Positions 17,174 through 27,315 are shown, counted from the stretch's first letter. The stretch: 53,458 nucleotides of DNA from an uncultured Phocaeicola sp. (GCA_944322395.1 CALUPA010000007.1:1-53458), one strand, 5' to 3'. The notes: generated from the letters alone by a model not told the origin. Program-made: numbers and translations.

Positions 17174-18279
17174 CCTAATAACATCTTGAATAGTTCTTCC
17201 CATGTATGACTTACTGGAGCCTCTGGTTTCGGTTTCGATACAGACTTAAGAAAAGAACTGTCATTATTAATCAGTTTCTTCATTTTTTCCTTGAGTTCAT
17301 TTACCTGATGGATATTGAAAAATGAAGTTTTTGCACTTCCGGCTGCCGTTTCATGTGCGTATGGCAAATCTGCCAACAGCATTGCCTTTTCAAACTGTGC
17401 AAACTCACTTATAGGCAATCCCCATGTCTCTACTTTAGAGGGGAATACCAGACAATCGGCATTACCGTATAATTCATAAAGCTTCACACGGTTCAAGAAT
17501 CCTGTAAAAACTAAAGAATTGACATGTCCCCATTTCCTGTACAGCCATCTTGTGTATTTATTCTCTGTACCTGCTATAGTCATATAAATTTTAAACTTAT
17601 CTTTTCCGATTTCATCTTCCAGCATAGCAGCCGCCTCACACAACAATTCAAAGTTCTTGTTTATGTCACCATACGACGGATATAAAAATGTATAAATGGA
17701 TTCGGAAGACTTACGTTCATTTCTCATCTCCAAAGTATCCGTTCTATTCTCCGGCAGTGCTACAATAATCCTGTCCTTTCGGAGATTGAAAAGTCTGATA
17801 AACTCTTTTTTCATCCAGTCTTGCTGAACCACTACCCTATAATTTTTATGAATATTTATTCTGTAAATATATTCTGTGAACCATGCGAAACATACAATAC
17901 GGTAATTCATGAATAGCTCACGCCATTTCCAAGGATAGAACGGAAATGAATTATGACAATAAACAGCACGCCTTTCAGCCTTTACATTAGGTGTTGTGTC
18001 ATGCAAGGACAGCCATAAATAAACGGGAGAAAGCTGCTTCGAAATTTTATACATTGTTATATACTCACACCATATACGGCAGAACCAGCTTTTCACAGTC
18101 CAGGGCATTTCGATATATGTTATTCCGGGATACATTGCCAGATTCTTGTTATGTACCAGTGCCACAACCTTGTATTCTCCGTTTTGAGCCAGCTGCGAAA
18201 GATACTCCAGACAGTTTCTCAAAATAGTCAGTGTGCCTCCCTTGCGCAGGTTTACCGCTGAAACCACAATAGTTTTCAT
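17170..18279 (-). CDS. GT4-like glycosyltransferase
   Basis: A 369-residue GT-B protein: start VVSAVNLRKGGTLTILRNC, central NYRVVVQQDWMKKEF, donor-half motifs IYTFLYPSYGDINKNFELL and LVFPSKVETWGLPISE (the E-x7-E equivalent, ETWGLPISE). Probably adds one sugar to the repeat unit. Its start overlaps the preceding GT4 gene by four bases and its stop overlaps the start of the HTH-repeat gene (ATGA), pointing to coupled translation. Sugar unknown. Confidence 0.88.
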   Translation of the reverse strand: MKTIVVSAVNLRKGGTLTILRNCLEYLSQLAQNGEYKVVALVHNKNLAMYPGITYIEMPWTVKSWFCRIWCEYITMYKISKQLSPVYLWLSLHDTTPNVKAERRAVYCHNSFPFYPWKWRELFMNYRIVCFAWFTEYIYRINIHKNYRVVVQQDWMKKEFIRLFNLRKDRIIVALPENRTDTLEMRNERKSSESIYTFLYPSYGDINKNFELLCEAAAMLEDEIGKDKFKIYMTIAGTENKYTRWLYRKWGHVNSLVFTGFLNRVKLYELYGNADCLVFPSKVETWGLPISEFAQFEKAMLLADLPYAHETAAGSAKTSFFNIHQVNELKEKMKKLINNDSSFLKSVSKPKPEAPVSHTWEELFKMLLG

Positions 18280-19406
18280 CTATCTGATATTGATTTGAAT
18301 GTTTGAATCCATTTATCCATGACAGTCGCTTCATCATATTCAAGGATTGATATCCCGGCTTTTTCTCCCATTCTTTTTCTTAGTGACATGTCCTTCATAA
18401 GTTCAGCCATCCTGCCTGCAAATAGTGTGATGTTCCCATCATCCACGATAAAACCGTTTTCTCCTTCATCTATAATATCTTTTGGACCGCATTTACAGTC
18501 AAAAGACACAACAGGCAGACCATATGACTGGGCTTCCAGCAAGACCATCGGCAAGCCCTCATAGCGTGATGTCATTGCATATATAGATGCGTTTCTATAC
18601 ACATCCCCTATATTCTTTTTTGTTTTTATCAATGCTACTGAATTATCCAGTCCATATCCTGATATCAGCTTTTTAAGTTTCTCATATTCTTCTCCATCCC
18701 CCACGATATCAAGTTTCCAGTCAGGGAAATCATTTACCACTATTCTCCAGGCCTCTATCAGCCTGTCAAATCCCTTCTGAAAGCTATATCTTCCTACTGC
18801 TACCACCTTTTTATTCTCAAGATTTGATTTCTCATATGGTATGTATGTAATTGCGTTAGGTATTACTTCTACATTATTCAGTTCACCCCAATATCTCTTA
18901 TCCTCCTCAGTAAGGACCACAAACCTGTCGAATCTTCTGACAATATTTTCATCCTGTTTGCTTCTCCATTTGTCAGCTATTCTCCATAGCCCTTTACGTC
19001 CGTACTGCAGACGTTTGAATTTAGAGAAATGTATCTCCAACAGTTTTGCACTTCCATCCTTTATATCGGTTATAAACGATGCATCATTATTGAACATACA
19101 GACCGTAACGTCAGGTTTTTCCCTCATGAGAACTGATTCAAGCCTTTTCCTGTGTAACAACTGTTTAACAGGATAATGCATCAGTTTATTCAAAAAAGAC
19201 TTCCCGTTATTGTCTTCATAATTTATATCCAGGTCAATACACCGGATCTGCTCGTTCAAAGGGAAGAAAGGCTGCCTTCCGTGCTGGTCGGTAGTTACAA
19301 TGACAATCTCATATCCTCTTACGGCCAAATAGTTTGCCTTGTTTGCCAATACCCTTTCCATTCCTCCGGAATGACAGGTACCTGCTATACAATAAACGAT
19401 TTTCAT
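18276..19406 (-). CDS. GT4-family glycosyltransferase
   Basis: A 376-residue retaining GT-B enzyme. It starts MKIVYCIAGTCHSGGMERVL (acceptor-side Gly-rich loop), has VAVGRYSFQKGFDRLIEAW at the start of the donor domain and SRYEGLPMVLLEAQSYGLPVV with the E-x7-E pair. It overlaps the polymerase gene upstream and the next GT4 gene downstream by four bases each. Similar proteins transfer galactose, glucose or GlcNAc; which one cannot be told here. Confidence 0.93.
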   Translation of the reverse strand: MKIVYCIAGTCHSGGMERVLANKANYLAVRGYEIVIVTTDQHGRQPFFPLNEQIRCIDLDINYEDNNGKSFLNKLMHYPVKQLLHRKRLESVLMREKPDVTVCMFNNDASFITDIKDGSAKLLEIHFSKFKRLQYGRKGLWRIADKWRSKQDENIVRRFDRFVVLTEEDKRYWGELNNVEVIPNAITYIPYEKSNLENKKVVAVGRYSFQKGFDRLIEAWRIVVNDFPDWKLDIVGDGEEYEKLKKLISGYGLDNSVALIKTKKNIGDVYRNASIYAMTSRYEGLPMVLLEAQSYGLPVVSFDCKCGPKDIIDEGENGFIVDDGNITLFAGRMAELMKDMSLRKRMGEKAGISILEYDEATVMDKWIQTFKSISDR

Positions 19407-20695
19407 ATTTCGTGCTGTAATTGTTTGTCTTCCTCTTCGCTACGGGCAACCATAATAAACAATGCAAATACAAGGAATATATCTGTAGAGACTTTAAACC
19501 AGACTATGAAATTTATAATCAGTATAAAGTATAGCAATAATGTTTTATGTGGTAACCTGTTAATACAAACGAATGCCACCTTACATATAAAAGCAGAAAA
19601 GGCAACCAAGCCAATAATACCACTATAAAAAATAAATCTCAAGTATCCTATATCTGTTCCCATATAGTATCCACCAGTTACTTTACCTGTGAAATACGGA
19701 TCAGTAGCTATAGGATTTGTAAAATATCCGTCCCCAATAAGCCATGTTTTTAAAGATTCAGGAAAAACAATCATAGATTTTAGAGTCTCATTAGACCCTA
19801 CTTCCCATTTACCTTTTTCCATTAAACTGAAAAATCCTTCAAATCCAAATCTGATGTTCTTATGTATTATTGCATTTGTTTCATAGAAGTATATTACCAA
19901 AGGTGTTAATACCAAAAGCAATATCACTATAATACTCAAAACCTCTTTTAAACTAAAAGGCCGTTCATTGCCATAATCTATCTGTCTGTAAATTATATAT
20001 ATAACACTCAATAAGACACCAACTGTAGTTGTCCTTGCTATCATGTTGCCCACTACTGTTATGATAAAATACGCAATAAAATAAAGGTAAAGCATGACAT
20101 TCCGATTTTTTCCTAAATGTCCTGTAATTAAAGCAGATAACAAGACCAGAACCACAGAAAAACGAATACCGGCTGTATCAAGCATTGCTCCTATACCATA
20201 TAATCTATTAACTTTGTTAAGAAATTCCTGATCCTGTAATATATATGTGTCAATGACAGTCTTAAAAGTAGGATTCATATCAATAGCTAAAGCCAGAATA
20301 CATTGTATTACACATACTATTATAAGATAATGACATAATACATTAAATGAAACCGAGCCATGTATCAACTTTATTGCACGAGAAACTACGTATGCTCCAG
20401 AGAGCCATACCCACATAGAAACTATATATGATGCATATGCATAGTCGGACGTATTATTCCATACCACAGAGAACAAACAAACAAGCGAGAATATTAAAGC
20501 ATATACAGAAATTATCAGCAAGTCTTTATTTAAAGTTCCTGACCTTGATTTGGCAATCTCGACACCCAATAGGACAAGTCCTACCGAAGCCAAAATAAGT
20601 TTGGTATTTGCTATAGGAAAAAAAGAAAAAATAATAGGGAAATAATACAAGCTGGTTATTACAATAGTCAGTGCAATTGCTAAATATCTAATCAT
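19403..20695 (-). CDS. Wzy-like repeat-unit polymerase
   Basis: A 430-residue integral membrane protein with about ten to eleven hydrophobic segments from IRYLAIALTIVITSLYYF at the N-terminus to LYFILIINFIVWFKV near the C-terminus, and a larger periplasmic loop near residues 285-345 (between IIHKNIRFGFEGFF and GYLRFIFYSGII). This is the layout of O-antigen/capsule polymerases, which are poorly conserved in sequence. With Wzx in the same operon it makes a Wzx/Wzy-dependent pathway likely. An O-antigen ligase is the main alternative. The four-base overlap with the next gene supports membership of the operon. Confidence 0.8.
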   Translation of the reverse strand: MIRYLAIALTIVITSLYYFPIIFSFFPIANTKLILASVGLVLLGVEIAKSRSGTLNKDLLIISVYALIFSLVCLFSVVWNNTSDYAYASYIVSMWVWLSGAYVVSRAIKLIHGSVSFNVLCHYLIIVCVIQCILALAIDMNPTFKTVIDTYILQDQEFLNKVNRLYGIGAMLDTAGIRFSVVLVLLSALITGHLGKNRNVMLYLYFIAYFIITVVGNMIARTTTVGVLLSVIYIIYRQIDYGNERPFSLKEVLSIIVILLLVLTPLVIYFYETNAIIHKNIRFGFEGFFSLMEKGKWEVGSNETLKSMIVFPESLKTWLIGDGYFTNPIATDPYFTGKVTGGYYMGTDIGYLRFIFYSGIIGLVAFSAFICKVAFVCINRLPHKTLLLYFILIINFIVWFKVSTDIFLVFALFIMVARSEEEDKQLQHEI

Positions 20696-20707
20696 AAATT
20701 AACACTA

Positions 20708-21688
20708 TTATCTATATATTATCCCGTAAACAAATCTGTAAACTAAAAAATAATGAAGTCTTATTAACCAGAATAAACGCTTACTCGCAGCATACTGAAG
20801 TAAGCGACTGCGAATTGATCCATTATTTCTGAAAATATAAGAATTTGATTCGGGGAACCACGTTTGCCACAGTTCATACATATCACGTCTGTCACTTATG
20901 AGAAACGGATACTTAACATTTAATTTAAAGCAATTTATTTCACATAAAATACTTTCTCCCTTTTTATACAACAAGAAATCAATAGTTTGAGTAACATTCC
21001 ACTGTATATCAGACAAAGCCTTCTGCGAAAATGAAGTAGTATAAGCTTCATTGTTTGTCTTTACATAATGATACAATGCAGCCGGCAGATATGCTATTTT
21101 TGAAGCGCAAGCAAATAATCTCATCATTGTCATATCTTCTCCCATTCCATGTCCGTCCGGAAACAGAACCCCGTTTTCCGTATATAACGAATGTAATACA
21201 AGCTTATTCCACACATTGTATTTCATGTGACCTTTCAATATACCTTTTAAAGCTTCATCCGGTGTGAAATATACTGGCTGTTTCATATATCTTTCGTTTT
21301 TCGAAAAAGTCAAGAACCAGTCACACCACACTATGTCTGCATGCTGTGATTCAGCTTGTTGCAACAATAATTCCAATGCATTATCCTCCAAGTAATCATC
21401 ACTATCACAGTGATATATATATTTCCCTGAAGCATATTGCATACCAGTATTCCTCGCCGACGGAAGTCCTTTATTCTCTTTATGTTTGATAATCAATATA
21501 TTTGATTTCCTTTCCGGATAGCTGTTTAAGACCTCATTAAGAACTAACATACTCTTGTCAGGAGAGCAATCGTCCACAAATATGTATTCAACTCCCTGTC
21601 GAAGAGACTGTTTCATAAGACTATCAACACATCGTCCTATAAAATTCTCAACCTTGTATATTGGAACTATTACACTAATTAAAACCAT
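20708..21688 (-). CDS. GT2-family glycosyltransferase
   Basis: A 326-residue GT-A enzyme: ISVIVPIYKVENFIGRCVDS at the N-terminus, nucleotide-binding VDDCSPDKSM near residue 38, GLPSARNTGMQYASGKY and the DxD-type metal motif CDSDDYLED near residue 95. The C-terminal part is variable and Arg-rich, as in capsule transferases. It overlaps the end of the GT10-like gene by 10 bases. Donor and acceptor unknown. Confidence 0.92.
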   Translation of the reverse strand: MVLISVIVPIYKVENFIGRCVDSLMKQSLRQGVEYIFVDDCSPDKSMLVLNEVLNSYPERKSNILIIKHKENKGLPSARNTGMQYASGKYIYHCDSDDYLEDNALELLLQQAESQHADIVWCDWFLTFSKNERYMKQPVYFTPDEALKGILKGHMKYNVWNKLVLHSLYTENGVLFPDGHGMGEDMTMMRLFACASKIAYLPAALYHYVKTNNEAYTTSFSQKALSDIQWNVTQTIDFLLYKKGESILCEINCFKLNVKYPFLISDRRDMYELWQTWFPESNSYIFRNNGSIRSRLLQYAASKRLFWLIRLHYFLVYRFVYGIIYR

Positions 21689-22653
21689 CCTAAGTTCTGT
21701 TTTAATGTTTGAAAAGCAGAATATATTTTATTAATTTTCAACCTGTTGCCAACAAAATCCGCATACATAAGATTTCGTCTGTACAGTTTCTGCATCCCAT
21801 AATCTGTAATATATTTGGCCTTATCAATAGGTTTATCAATGATATTTGTCAAAAAAACATATACTTCCTTTTCCCAATCAAACATTTTCTTATTAATAAC
21901 CTTAGGCTTTCTTAACATATCAAGATAAAGTTCATTATTTTTATCCAGTTCCACAATGTATTCAACTGTCTCATCTATATTCCGATAGTTATCTACATTA
22001 ATAAAAGCTTCTGGATTAAAGTTCTTATGTACAAGAGGATCACCCCAATATATAGGAATACATTGGGCAATCATCGCATCCATTATCTTTTCTGTAGTAT
22101 AACCTGGTGAGGAACTGTTTTCAAAAGCAATGTTAAACTTATACTGACTAATAAACTGATGTTTATCAGTTACCGGACCACCTACATTATTCCAGACTCT
22201 CCCTCCAGAATCAACTTTCTTATAAGTTGATAGCTTTTTGAAGAATAATTCTCTCATCGGATTGGCATGCTTGATGTTCGACACAACAATACTACAGAAT
22301 TTCCTATTGAGAACAGCTTCGCAGTCTATATCATAGTTTATTCTGAAATCCTTAAAATTATCCCTGATAAGATAGATAGGTAAACGCATATATCTGTCTC
22401 CGAAATCTAACCAATCAAAAGCCATTGCATAATCACAGATATTAAAATCTGGAAACACATTCTCACCTATATACATTATTTTCACACATTTGTAGTGCAG
22501 GTGTCTATTCCCAAATGTTGAAAAAAATAAATAATCAGGATTATCCGAGAGTTCACATACATATTTCTCCCTCAAGATATTGATGATAAAATTATCTTCA
22601 AAATTAAAGTCTGACCAAAAATCTACAAACTTAATCTTTATCCTTCTGACCAT
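21679..22653 (-). CDS. GT10-family alpha-1,3-fucosyltransferase-like protein
   Basis: A 324-residue protein related to bacterial GT10 enzymes such as H. pylori FucT. Visible motifs: YIGENVFPDFNICDYAMAFD in the first half (the GEN and DYA-FD block) and the GDP-fucose-binding alpha-1,3 motif FENSSSPGYTTEKIMDAM followed by IPIYWGDP. It would transfer fucose from GDP-fucose to GlcNAc or glucose in the repeat unit. No GDP-fucose synthesis genes are in the window, so the donor must come from elsewhere (de novo Gmd/Fcl or the salvage enzyme Fkp known in Bacteroides). Low GC like its neighbours. Specificity (alpha-1,3 versus 1,4) is not certain. Confidence 0.88.
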   Translation of the reverse strand: MVRRIKIKFVDFWSDFNFEDNFIINILREKYVCELSDNPDYLFFSTFGNRHLHYKCVKIMYIGENVFPDFNICDYAMAFDWLDFGDRYMRLPIYLIRDNFKDFRINYDIDCEAVLNRKFCSIVVSNIKHANPMRELFFKKLSTYKKVDSGGRVWNNVGGPVTDKHQFISQYKFNIAFENSSSPGYTTEKIMDAMIAQCIPIYWGDPLVHKNFNPEAFINVDNYRNIDETVEYIVELDKNNELYLDMLRKPKVINKKMFDWEKEVYVFLTNIIDKPIDKAKYITDYGMQKLYRRNLMYADFVGNRLKINKIYSAFQTLKQNLGWF

Positions 22654-22708
22654 ACAAAGAACATCCAGTTATTACACGTTCAACGTTATTAAAAATAAAG
22701 ATTCTTAT

Positions 22709-23443
22709 TCATACCCTTATCTTTGATTCGAAATGTCCGAAATGAAACAGAAAACGCTTTACTATGCCAACGATATATGAACGAATTACATTACCAAAGC
22801 TCATTTCTTTTCTCAAGATGCCCCAATGTTCTTGGTTTATATCAGATGGTAAATCTTGAATATTCGCATCTATTACATAAGGATAAACAGCATAAAGCTT
22901 TACTCCCATATATTTATACAAGTCCCAGTCATCAGCAACATTGTATGGTTTATTTATTTGAAGAACAATTTCAGCCGCCGCCCTGTTTATGAAATAGGCA
23001 TAACTTCCCACAGCAAAAAAAACATCTGTTATTGGCTTTTTTCGCCAGTACCAATAGTCTCCAGAAAGAAAAAGAATACGGGGTTCACTACTATGCATGA
23101 AGTTTATAGTATTATGGTTAACAGCTGTATTCATGTCACCTACTATAGTTATATCATCTTCAAGGATTAATGCATAATCCTTGTTTGACTGAATCATTTC
23201 ATGGTAACACTTTCTGTGACTTAATACGCATCCAACTTCTCCTGGATTAATAATCCTTCCATTTCTTTTAATACAAGAGTCAAAATCAAAAACTTCACTT
23301 AAAGAATCTTTGGACATTATTCTCCCATCGACAGCTTCAATAAAATTTACGTCTATAGAAGGATATGCTGACAAAAGCTTTTCCATATACTCTCTGCGTA
23401 GATGTGAGTTTTTTAGATTTATAACATATGCTGGTATTTTCAT
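22709..23443 (-). CDS. GT25-family glycosyltransferase
   Basis: A 244-residue enzyme with the GT25 (LPS beta-galactosyltransferase type) signatures: IPAYVINLKNSHLRREYMEK at the start, VDGRIMSK near 60, NPGEVGCVLSHRKCYHEM near 85-105 and LILEDDITI (the acidic metal-binding motif) near 115-123. It probably adds a galactose-like residue. It stands 55 bases before the GT10-like gene, a spacing slightly longer than the rest of the operon but with no promoter box visible. GT25 plus GT10 in one operon fits a Gal/GlcNAc/Fuc-type glycan, which is inference. Confidence 0.9.
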   Translation of the reverse strand: MKIPAYVINLKNSHLRREYMEKLLSAYPSIDVNFIEAVDGRIMSKDSLSEVFDFDSCIKRNGRIINPGEVGCVLSHRKCYHEMIQSNKDYALILEDDITIVGDMNTAVNHNTINFMHSSEPRILFLSGDYWYWRKKPITDVFFAVGSYAYFINRAAAEIVLQINKPYNVADDWDLYKYMGVKLYAVYPYVIDANIQDLPSDINQEHWGILRKEMSFGNVIRSYIVGIVKRFLFHFGHFESKIRV

Positions 23444-23464
23444 ATCAAAAAATTAATAGCATTT

Positions 23465-24460
23465 TTATCTGTTTACTATACATCCAATAAAAAAACGTCT
23501 AAACATATAGTATACAGATACTAAATAACAAAAGAACAAACCATTACGTTTTATCTTCATATAATCTTTATCAGTCAATGTTTCCTCTACAGTTTTAATT
23601 TTTAGCAATTCGATAATATTCAATAACTTATACCTTACATTACATTTATTCTCCATAATATTGCGGTAAACATTATATATCTGACTAAAAACTAACTCAT
23701 TTTTAGCATATGTTATGTCAGGACAATTGTATATATCGTTTATTTTATCCAATCTCTTTGGGATAAGTTTAAAAAGAATAAACGATTCATGAATAGGAAA
23801 ATTCCGAAATATGTTTCTAGGTCTATAATCCCATCTGTAATGATAACTTTGCTTCAACACATTTTTAATGTTACACTTATATGAACAAAGATAATCAAAC
23901 ACAAAAATAGCATCTTCACATTGTGAAATATTCTCATTAAAACTAATATGTTTTTGTTTGATTATATCTGATCTGAAGACTTTACAACATGATGAATTAA
24001 ATACAAATTTTGTTATATTCTTTGTAATAAAATCTGTTGAATTAGAACTCTCAGAGAGAAGAATACCCCAATCATTTGTTTCTTTTGAAATATTTTCTAA
24101 TTTATAGGAACAACAAACCATATCATCATTTTCGCTCGGCATTAAACATTGCAAATAATCATCATCAATCCAGTCGTCTGCATCAATAAATACAATATAA
24201 TTCCCTCTTGACTCTTCTATACCACGATTTCTTGCAGAACTGACTCCACCATTGTCTTTGTGAAAAACCCTAACACGAGAATCTTTCTCCGTATATTTAT
24301 TACATATATAACCGGAAGAATCAGTTGAGCCATCATCAATAAGCAGTAGCTCAAAATCTGTATATGTTTGAGAAAGTATACTATCAATGCACTGTACTAA
24401 ATAATTTTCAACATTATATACTGGCACAATTACCGAAAAATAAGTACTATCTCTTTTCAT
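23465..24460 (-). CDS. GT2-family glycosyltransferase
   Basis: About 331 residues from the ATG at 24460 (MKRDSTYFSVIVPVYNVENY); an ATG at 24520 would add 20 residues and overlap the GT8 gene, so the downstream start is preferred. GT-A fold motifs: LLIDDGSTDSS, GGVSSARNRGIEESRGNY and the metal motif IDADDWIDDDY. The C-terminal half is rich in Ile, Asn, Lys and aromatic residues, in line with the low GC of this stretch. Sugar unknown. Confidence 0.92.
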   Translation of the reverse strand: MKRDSTYFSVIVPVYNVENYLVQCIDSILSQTYTDFELLLIDDGSTDSSGYICNKYTEKDSRVRVFHKDNGGVSSARNRGIEESRGNYIVFIDADDWIDDDYLQCLMPSENDDMVCCSYKLENISKETNDWGILLSESSNSTDFITKNITKFVFNSSCCKVFRSDIIKQKHISFNENISQCEDAIFVFDYLCSYKCNIKNVLKQSYHYRWDYRPRNIFRNFPIHESFILFKLIPKRLDKINDIYNCPDITYAKNELVFSQIYNVYRNIMENKCNVRYKLLNIIELLKIKTVEETLTDKDYMKIKRNGLFFCYLVSVYYMFRRFFIGCIVNR

Positions 24461-24494
24461 ATTTTTGTCTATTATTAGTAACTTGTAAAGTGAA

Positions 24495-25436
24495 TTAATC
24501 CATTTTTTTCCTACCGACAATAAACCATCTAACTAACACTTTTATACGTTTCCATAACGTCAACTTATCGAGTTCATCCAATTTACTATAGAAAAAGTCA
24601 AAATAAAATTTTTCATCGAAAAAAGGAGATTTCCGGTAATATTCCCACCAGATATCAAAATTTACACAATAACCTTTCCATGGTTTCTGACCATTATAAT
24701 GTACGATTCCATGTGATAAAGCATCATGAATATCTTTTCTTGTCCAAAGTCCCTCTAATTTGTCCGGATGGTAAACCATTATTTCATTAAGATAATTTGT
24801 GAGACAAAAAGAAGGTGGTAATTGTTTTATCTTACCTTTACAAGCTATATTGATAATGTCCATATCCTGATAGGTATAATCATTCTTTATCAAATCTTTA
24901 AACTTTGACACTATCCCTTTGGATACTAATAATTTTGAGTTTAGAATAATATTACCTGCATAAATTATTTTACTTGCATCCAGATTTAGTATACTCGAAT
25001 AATATTTTTTATATCCAGGTATAAGAAAGAATAATGAATTAACACCTGCCAAATAGACATCATCCAATTCTGTAGACAAATAAATATCAGATAAGTCTTC
25101 TCTAAATATTACATCTACATCTGAATATATAATTTTATCATATTCCGGTATTAGTTCTGGAATAAGTAAACGATAATACGTTGCAGTAGTAATACCTCTT
25201 ACTTCATAAGCTGAGTCAAAAGTATTATCTATCTGCCTATATTGAACACGACAATTTGTATAATACAATGGTATTTTATCCAGTTGGTCTTTTTCTAAAC
25301 TAACTCTTTCTGAGTGCAGAATAAATATATCATAAAAGGTATCTTCTTTTGCATTCATCATTAATGATGAAATACAGACACAAGCTGGAAGCACCAAGTT
25401 ATTATCAAATGCAAATACTATTGGAATGATATTCAT
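24495..25436 (-). CDS. GT8-family glycosyltransferase
   Basis: A 313-residue LgtC/RfaJ-like enzyme. Motifs: IPIVFAFDNNLVLPACV at the N-terminus, ATYYRLLIPELIPEYDKIIY leading to SDVDVIF (the DxD Mn-UDP site), MDIINIACKGKIKQLP and the C-terminal HYNGQKPWKG. GT8 enzymes of this type transfer galactose or glucose with retention. Start overlaps the upstream GT2 stop by four bases (ATGA). Confidence 0.93.
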   Translation of the reverse strand: MNIIPIVFAFDNNLVLPACVCISSLMMNAKEDTFYDIFILHSERVSLEKDQLDKIPLYYTNCRVQYRQIDNTFDSAYEVRGITTATYYRLLIPELIPEYDKIIYSDVDVIFREDLSDIYLSTELDDVYLAGVNSLFFLIPGYKKYYSSILNLDASKIIYAGNIILNSKLLVSKGIVSKFKDLIKNDYTYQDMDIINIACKGKIKQLPPSFCLTNYLNEIMVYHPDKLEGLWTRKDIHDALSHGIVHYNGQKPWKGYCVNFDIWWEYYRKSPFFDEKFYFDFFYSKLDELDKLTLWKRIKVLVRWFIVGRKKMD

Positions 25437-26401
25437 TTATTTTTCAATTTAAATTTTCGCATTGCAAACAATACCACTTGAGGTACAAACCATAACTGAT
25501 AACGAATACAGAAATACAAAGCATTATAGAACAATGTACCCCGATAAATTAACCGTTTATTTTTTAAGTACGACATGCTGTACCAATCTTTCAATTTACA
25601 GACTTTGGTTTTATAGTCATAATCTTTGGAACAATATAACTCTCTCACATAATTAAGCGAATCATATAAATACTTATTATATATCATCGTATCGCATTCT
25701 GAAACATCAGTACCATAAAATGATAAAACCTGTTCTTGCCACTTCTCTATATCATCAATCCTGTTTATGTTTAAAGAACGGGATAATGACTGTTCTGTAT
25801 CTGTATTATAAATATATAACCCATCAGATACAATCAAAATTCTATTACATCTCTTTAAATAACATAAAGAGAAAACCAAATCCTCACCAAATGACATATC
25901 AACAGGAAAACCATCTTTTATCAGGTCTTTCTTATAAAACTTATTCCAAGAATTACTTAACAATCCACTGTTCAACAGTTTGCAAAATTCAATACGAAAC
26001 TCTGCTAAAGAACAGTAACACAATTGGCTTGGTAGCATTGGTTCATCCCCCTTCGCTCTAAATATTACAATATCATAATCTTCAATTCTTCGTATTAATA
26101 CCTCACATGCATTCTGAACTAATTCATCATCACTGTCAAGCATAAGTATATAATCGCCCTGTGACTTTTTTAATCCATAGTTACGTGCTGAAGAAACTCC
26201 TCCATTTATTTTATGAAACACCTTTATCCTGGAGTCTTTTGCACCCCATTCATCGCACATTTCACCACTTCTATCGGTAGAACCGTCGTCTATCAGAAGA
26301 ATCTCTATAGACGTATAGCTTTGTGAAATTGCACTTACTACACATCTGTCCAATGTTTTCTCTGCATTATATACAGGAACAATTATCGAAATTAATGACA
26401 T
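25433..26401 (-). CDS. GT2-family glycosyltransferase
   Basis: A 322-residue GT-A enzyme: ISIIVPVYNAEKTLDRCVVS, LLIDDGSTDRSGEMCDEW, GGVSSARNYGLKKSQGDY and metal motif LDSDDELVQ. Basic C-terminus (RKFKLKNK) that could contact the membrane. Overlaps the upstream GT2 gene by 10 bases and the downstream GT8 gene by four. Sugar unknown. Confidence 0.92.
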   Translation of the reverse strand: MSLISIIVPVYNAEKTLDRCVVSAISQSYTSIEILLIDDGSTDRSGEMCDEWGAKDSRIKVFHKINGGVSSARNYGLKKSQGDYILMLDSDDELVQNACEVLIRRIEDYDIVIFRAKGDEPMLPSQLCYCSLAEFRIEFCKLLNSGLLSNSWNKFYKKDLIKDGFPVDMSFGEDLVFSLCYLKRCNRILIVSDGLYIYNTDTEQSLSRSLNINRIDDIEKWQEQVLSFYGTDVSECDTMIYNKYLYDSLNYVRELYCSKDYDYKTKVCKLKDWYSMSYLKNKRLIYRGTLFYNALYFCIRYQLWFVPQVVLFAMRKFKLKNK

Positions 26402-27303
26402 TTATATTTAATAACGCTTTTACATAATTCAATTGCTTTCAGTACTAAATATGACAGGTAAAAACTGGTTATATTCAGAATAACCTTATCGCCAATGGTT
26501 TTCTTCTTACCTCTAGCATTGTCTATTACCCATCTTACCCATTCCTTGTTACTATCAACTTTAATACCATGCAATACCAGATTCTTCCAACATCGCAGTT
26601 TCAACACCCACAAATCATCCGTAAAGTCTATAATACTACCCTTAAGAGCTTTTTCAACCTCATTTAAAAAAGATTCTTCGTAGGCTAATGAAAATTTCCG
26701 TGTATGCGTTACTGAATCATCGTTCATGGTATAAATATATCCATCACACTTGACAAATACTACGTTTTTGGCTTCAAGACATATTTTTATATTCCCTATG
26801 AGGTCTTCTCCAATATTTATTTTTCGAGGTGTGTCCAACACTTTATTCACCAACAGAGTTTTCTTGTACAGTTTTGTAGGAAGTCCCCAATCAAAAAGAT
26901 TCCTTAATAACATTCTAATGGCAGTAATATTATCTATAATATCATTTCCTGAAGCTGCATATGCAATATCACCACTATATCCTATTCCATCAAGCATGGT
27001 TTCTAAGTAATATGGCAACAAGTAATCATCGGCATCCACAAAACAGATATATTCGCCTTTTGAATGTTCTACTCCAAGACATCTGGCACGAGTTACACCA
27101 CTATTCTCACCATGATATACTGTTATACGATGCTCCATAAGATGATAGTTATCACATATTTCACCCGAACTGTCGGTGCTGCCATCATTTACCAGTATTA
27201 TTTCGAAATCATTGAAGGTTTGATTTAAAATACTGTCCACACACCGTTTAAGATATTTCTCAGCATTATACACAGGGACTATTATTGATACTATCGGACA
27301 CAT
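26392..27303 (-). CDS. GT2-family glycosyltransferase
   Basis: A 303-residue GT-A enzyme: VSIIVPVYNAEKYLKRCVDS, ILVNDGSTDSSGEICDNY, NSGVTRARCLGVEHSKGEY and metal motif VDADDYLLPYY. In most relatives the loop reads GGVSxARNxG; here it is SGVTRARCLG. Twelve bases separate it from the pyruvyl transferase gene. It is the first glycosyltransferase encoded in the operon. Sugar unknown. Confidence 0.92.
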   Translation of the reverse strand: MCPIVSIIVPVYNAEKYLKRCVDSILNQTFNDFEIILVNDGSTDSSGEICDNYHLMEHRITVYHGENSGVTRARCLGVEHSKGEYICFVDADDYLLPYYLETMLDGIGYSGDIAYAASGNDIIDNITAIRMLLRNLFDWGLPTKLYKKTLLVNKVLDTPRKINIGEDLIGNIKICLEAKNVVFVKCDGYIYTMNDDSVTHTRKFSLAYEESFLNEVEKALKGSIIDFTDDLWVLKLRCWKNLVLHGIKVDSNKEWVRWVIDNARGKKKTIGDKVILNITSFYLSYLVLKAIELCKSVIKYKCH

Positions 27304-27315
27304 ATGAATTAACCA

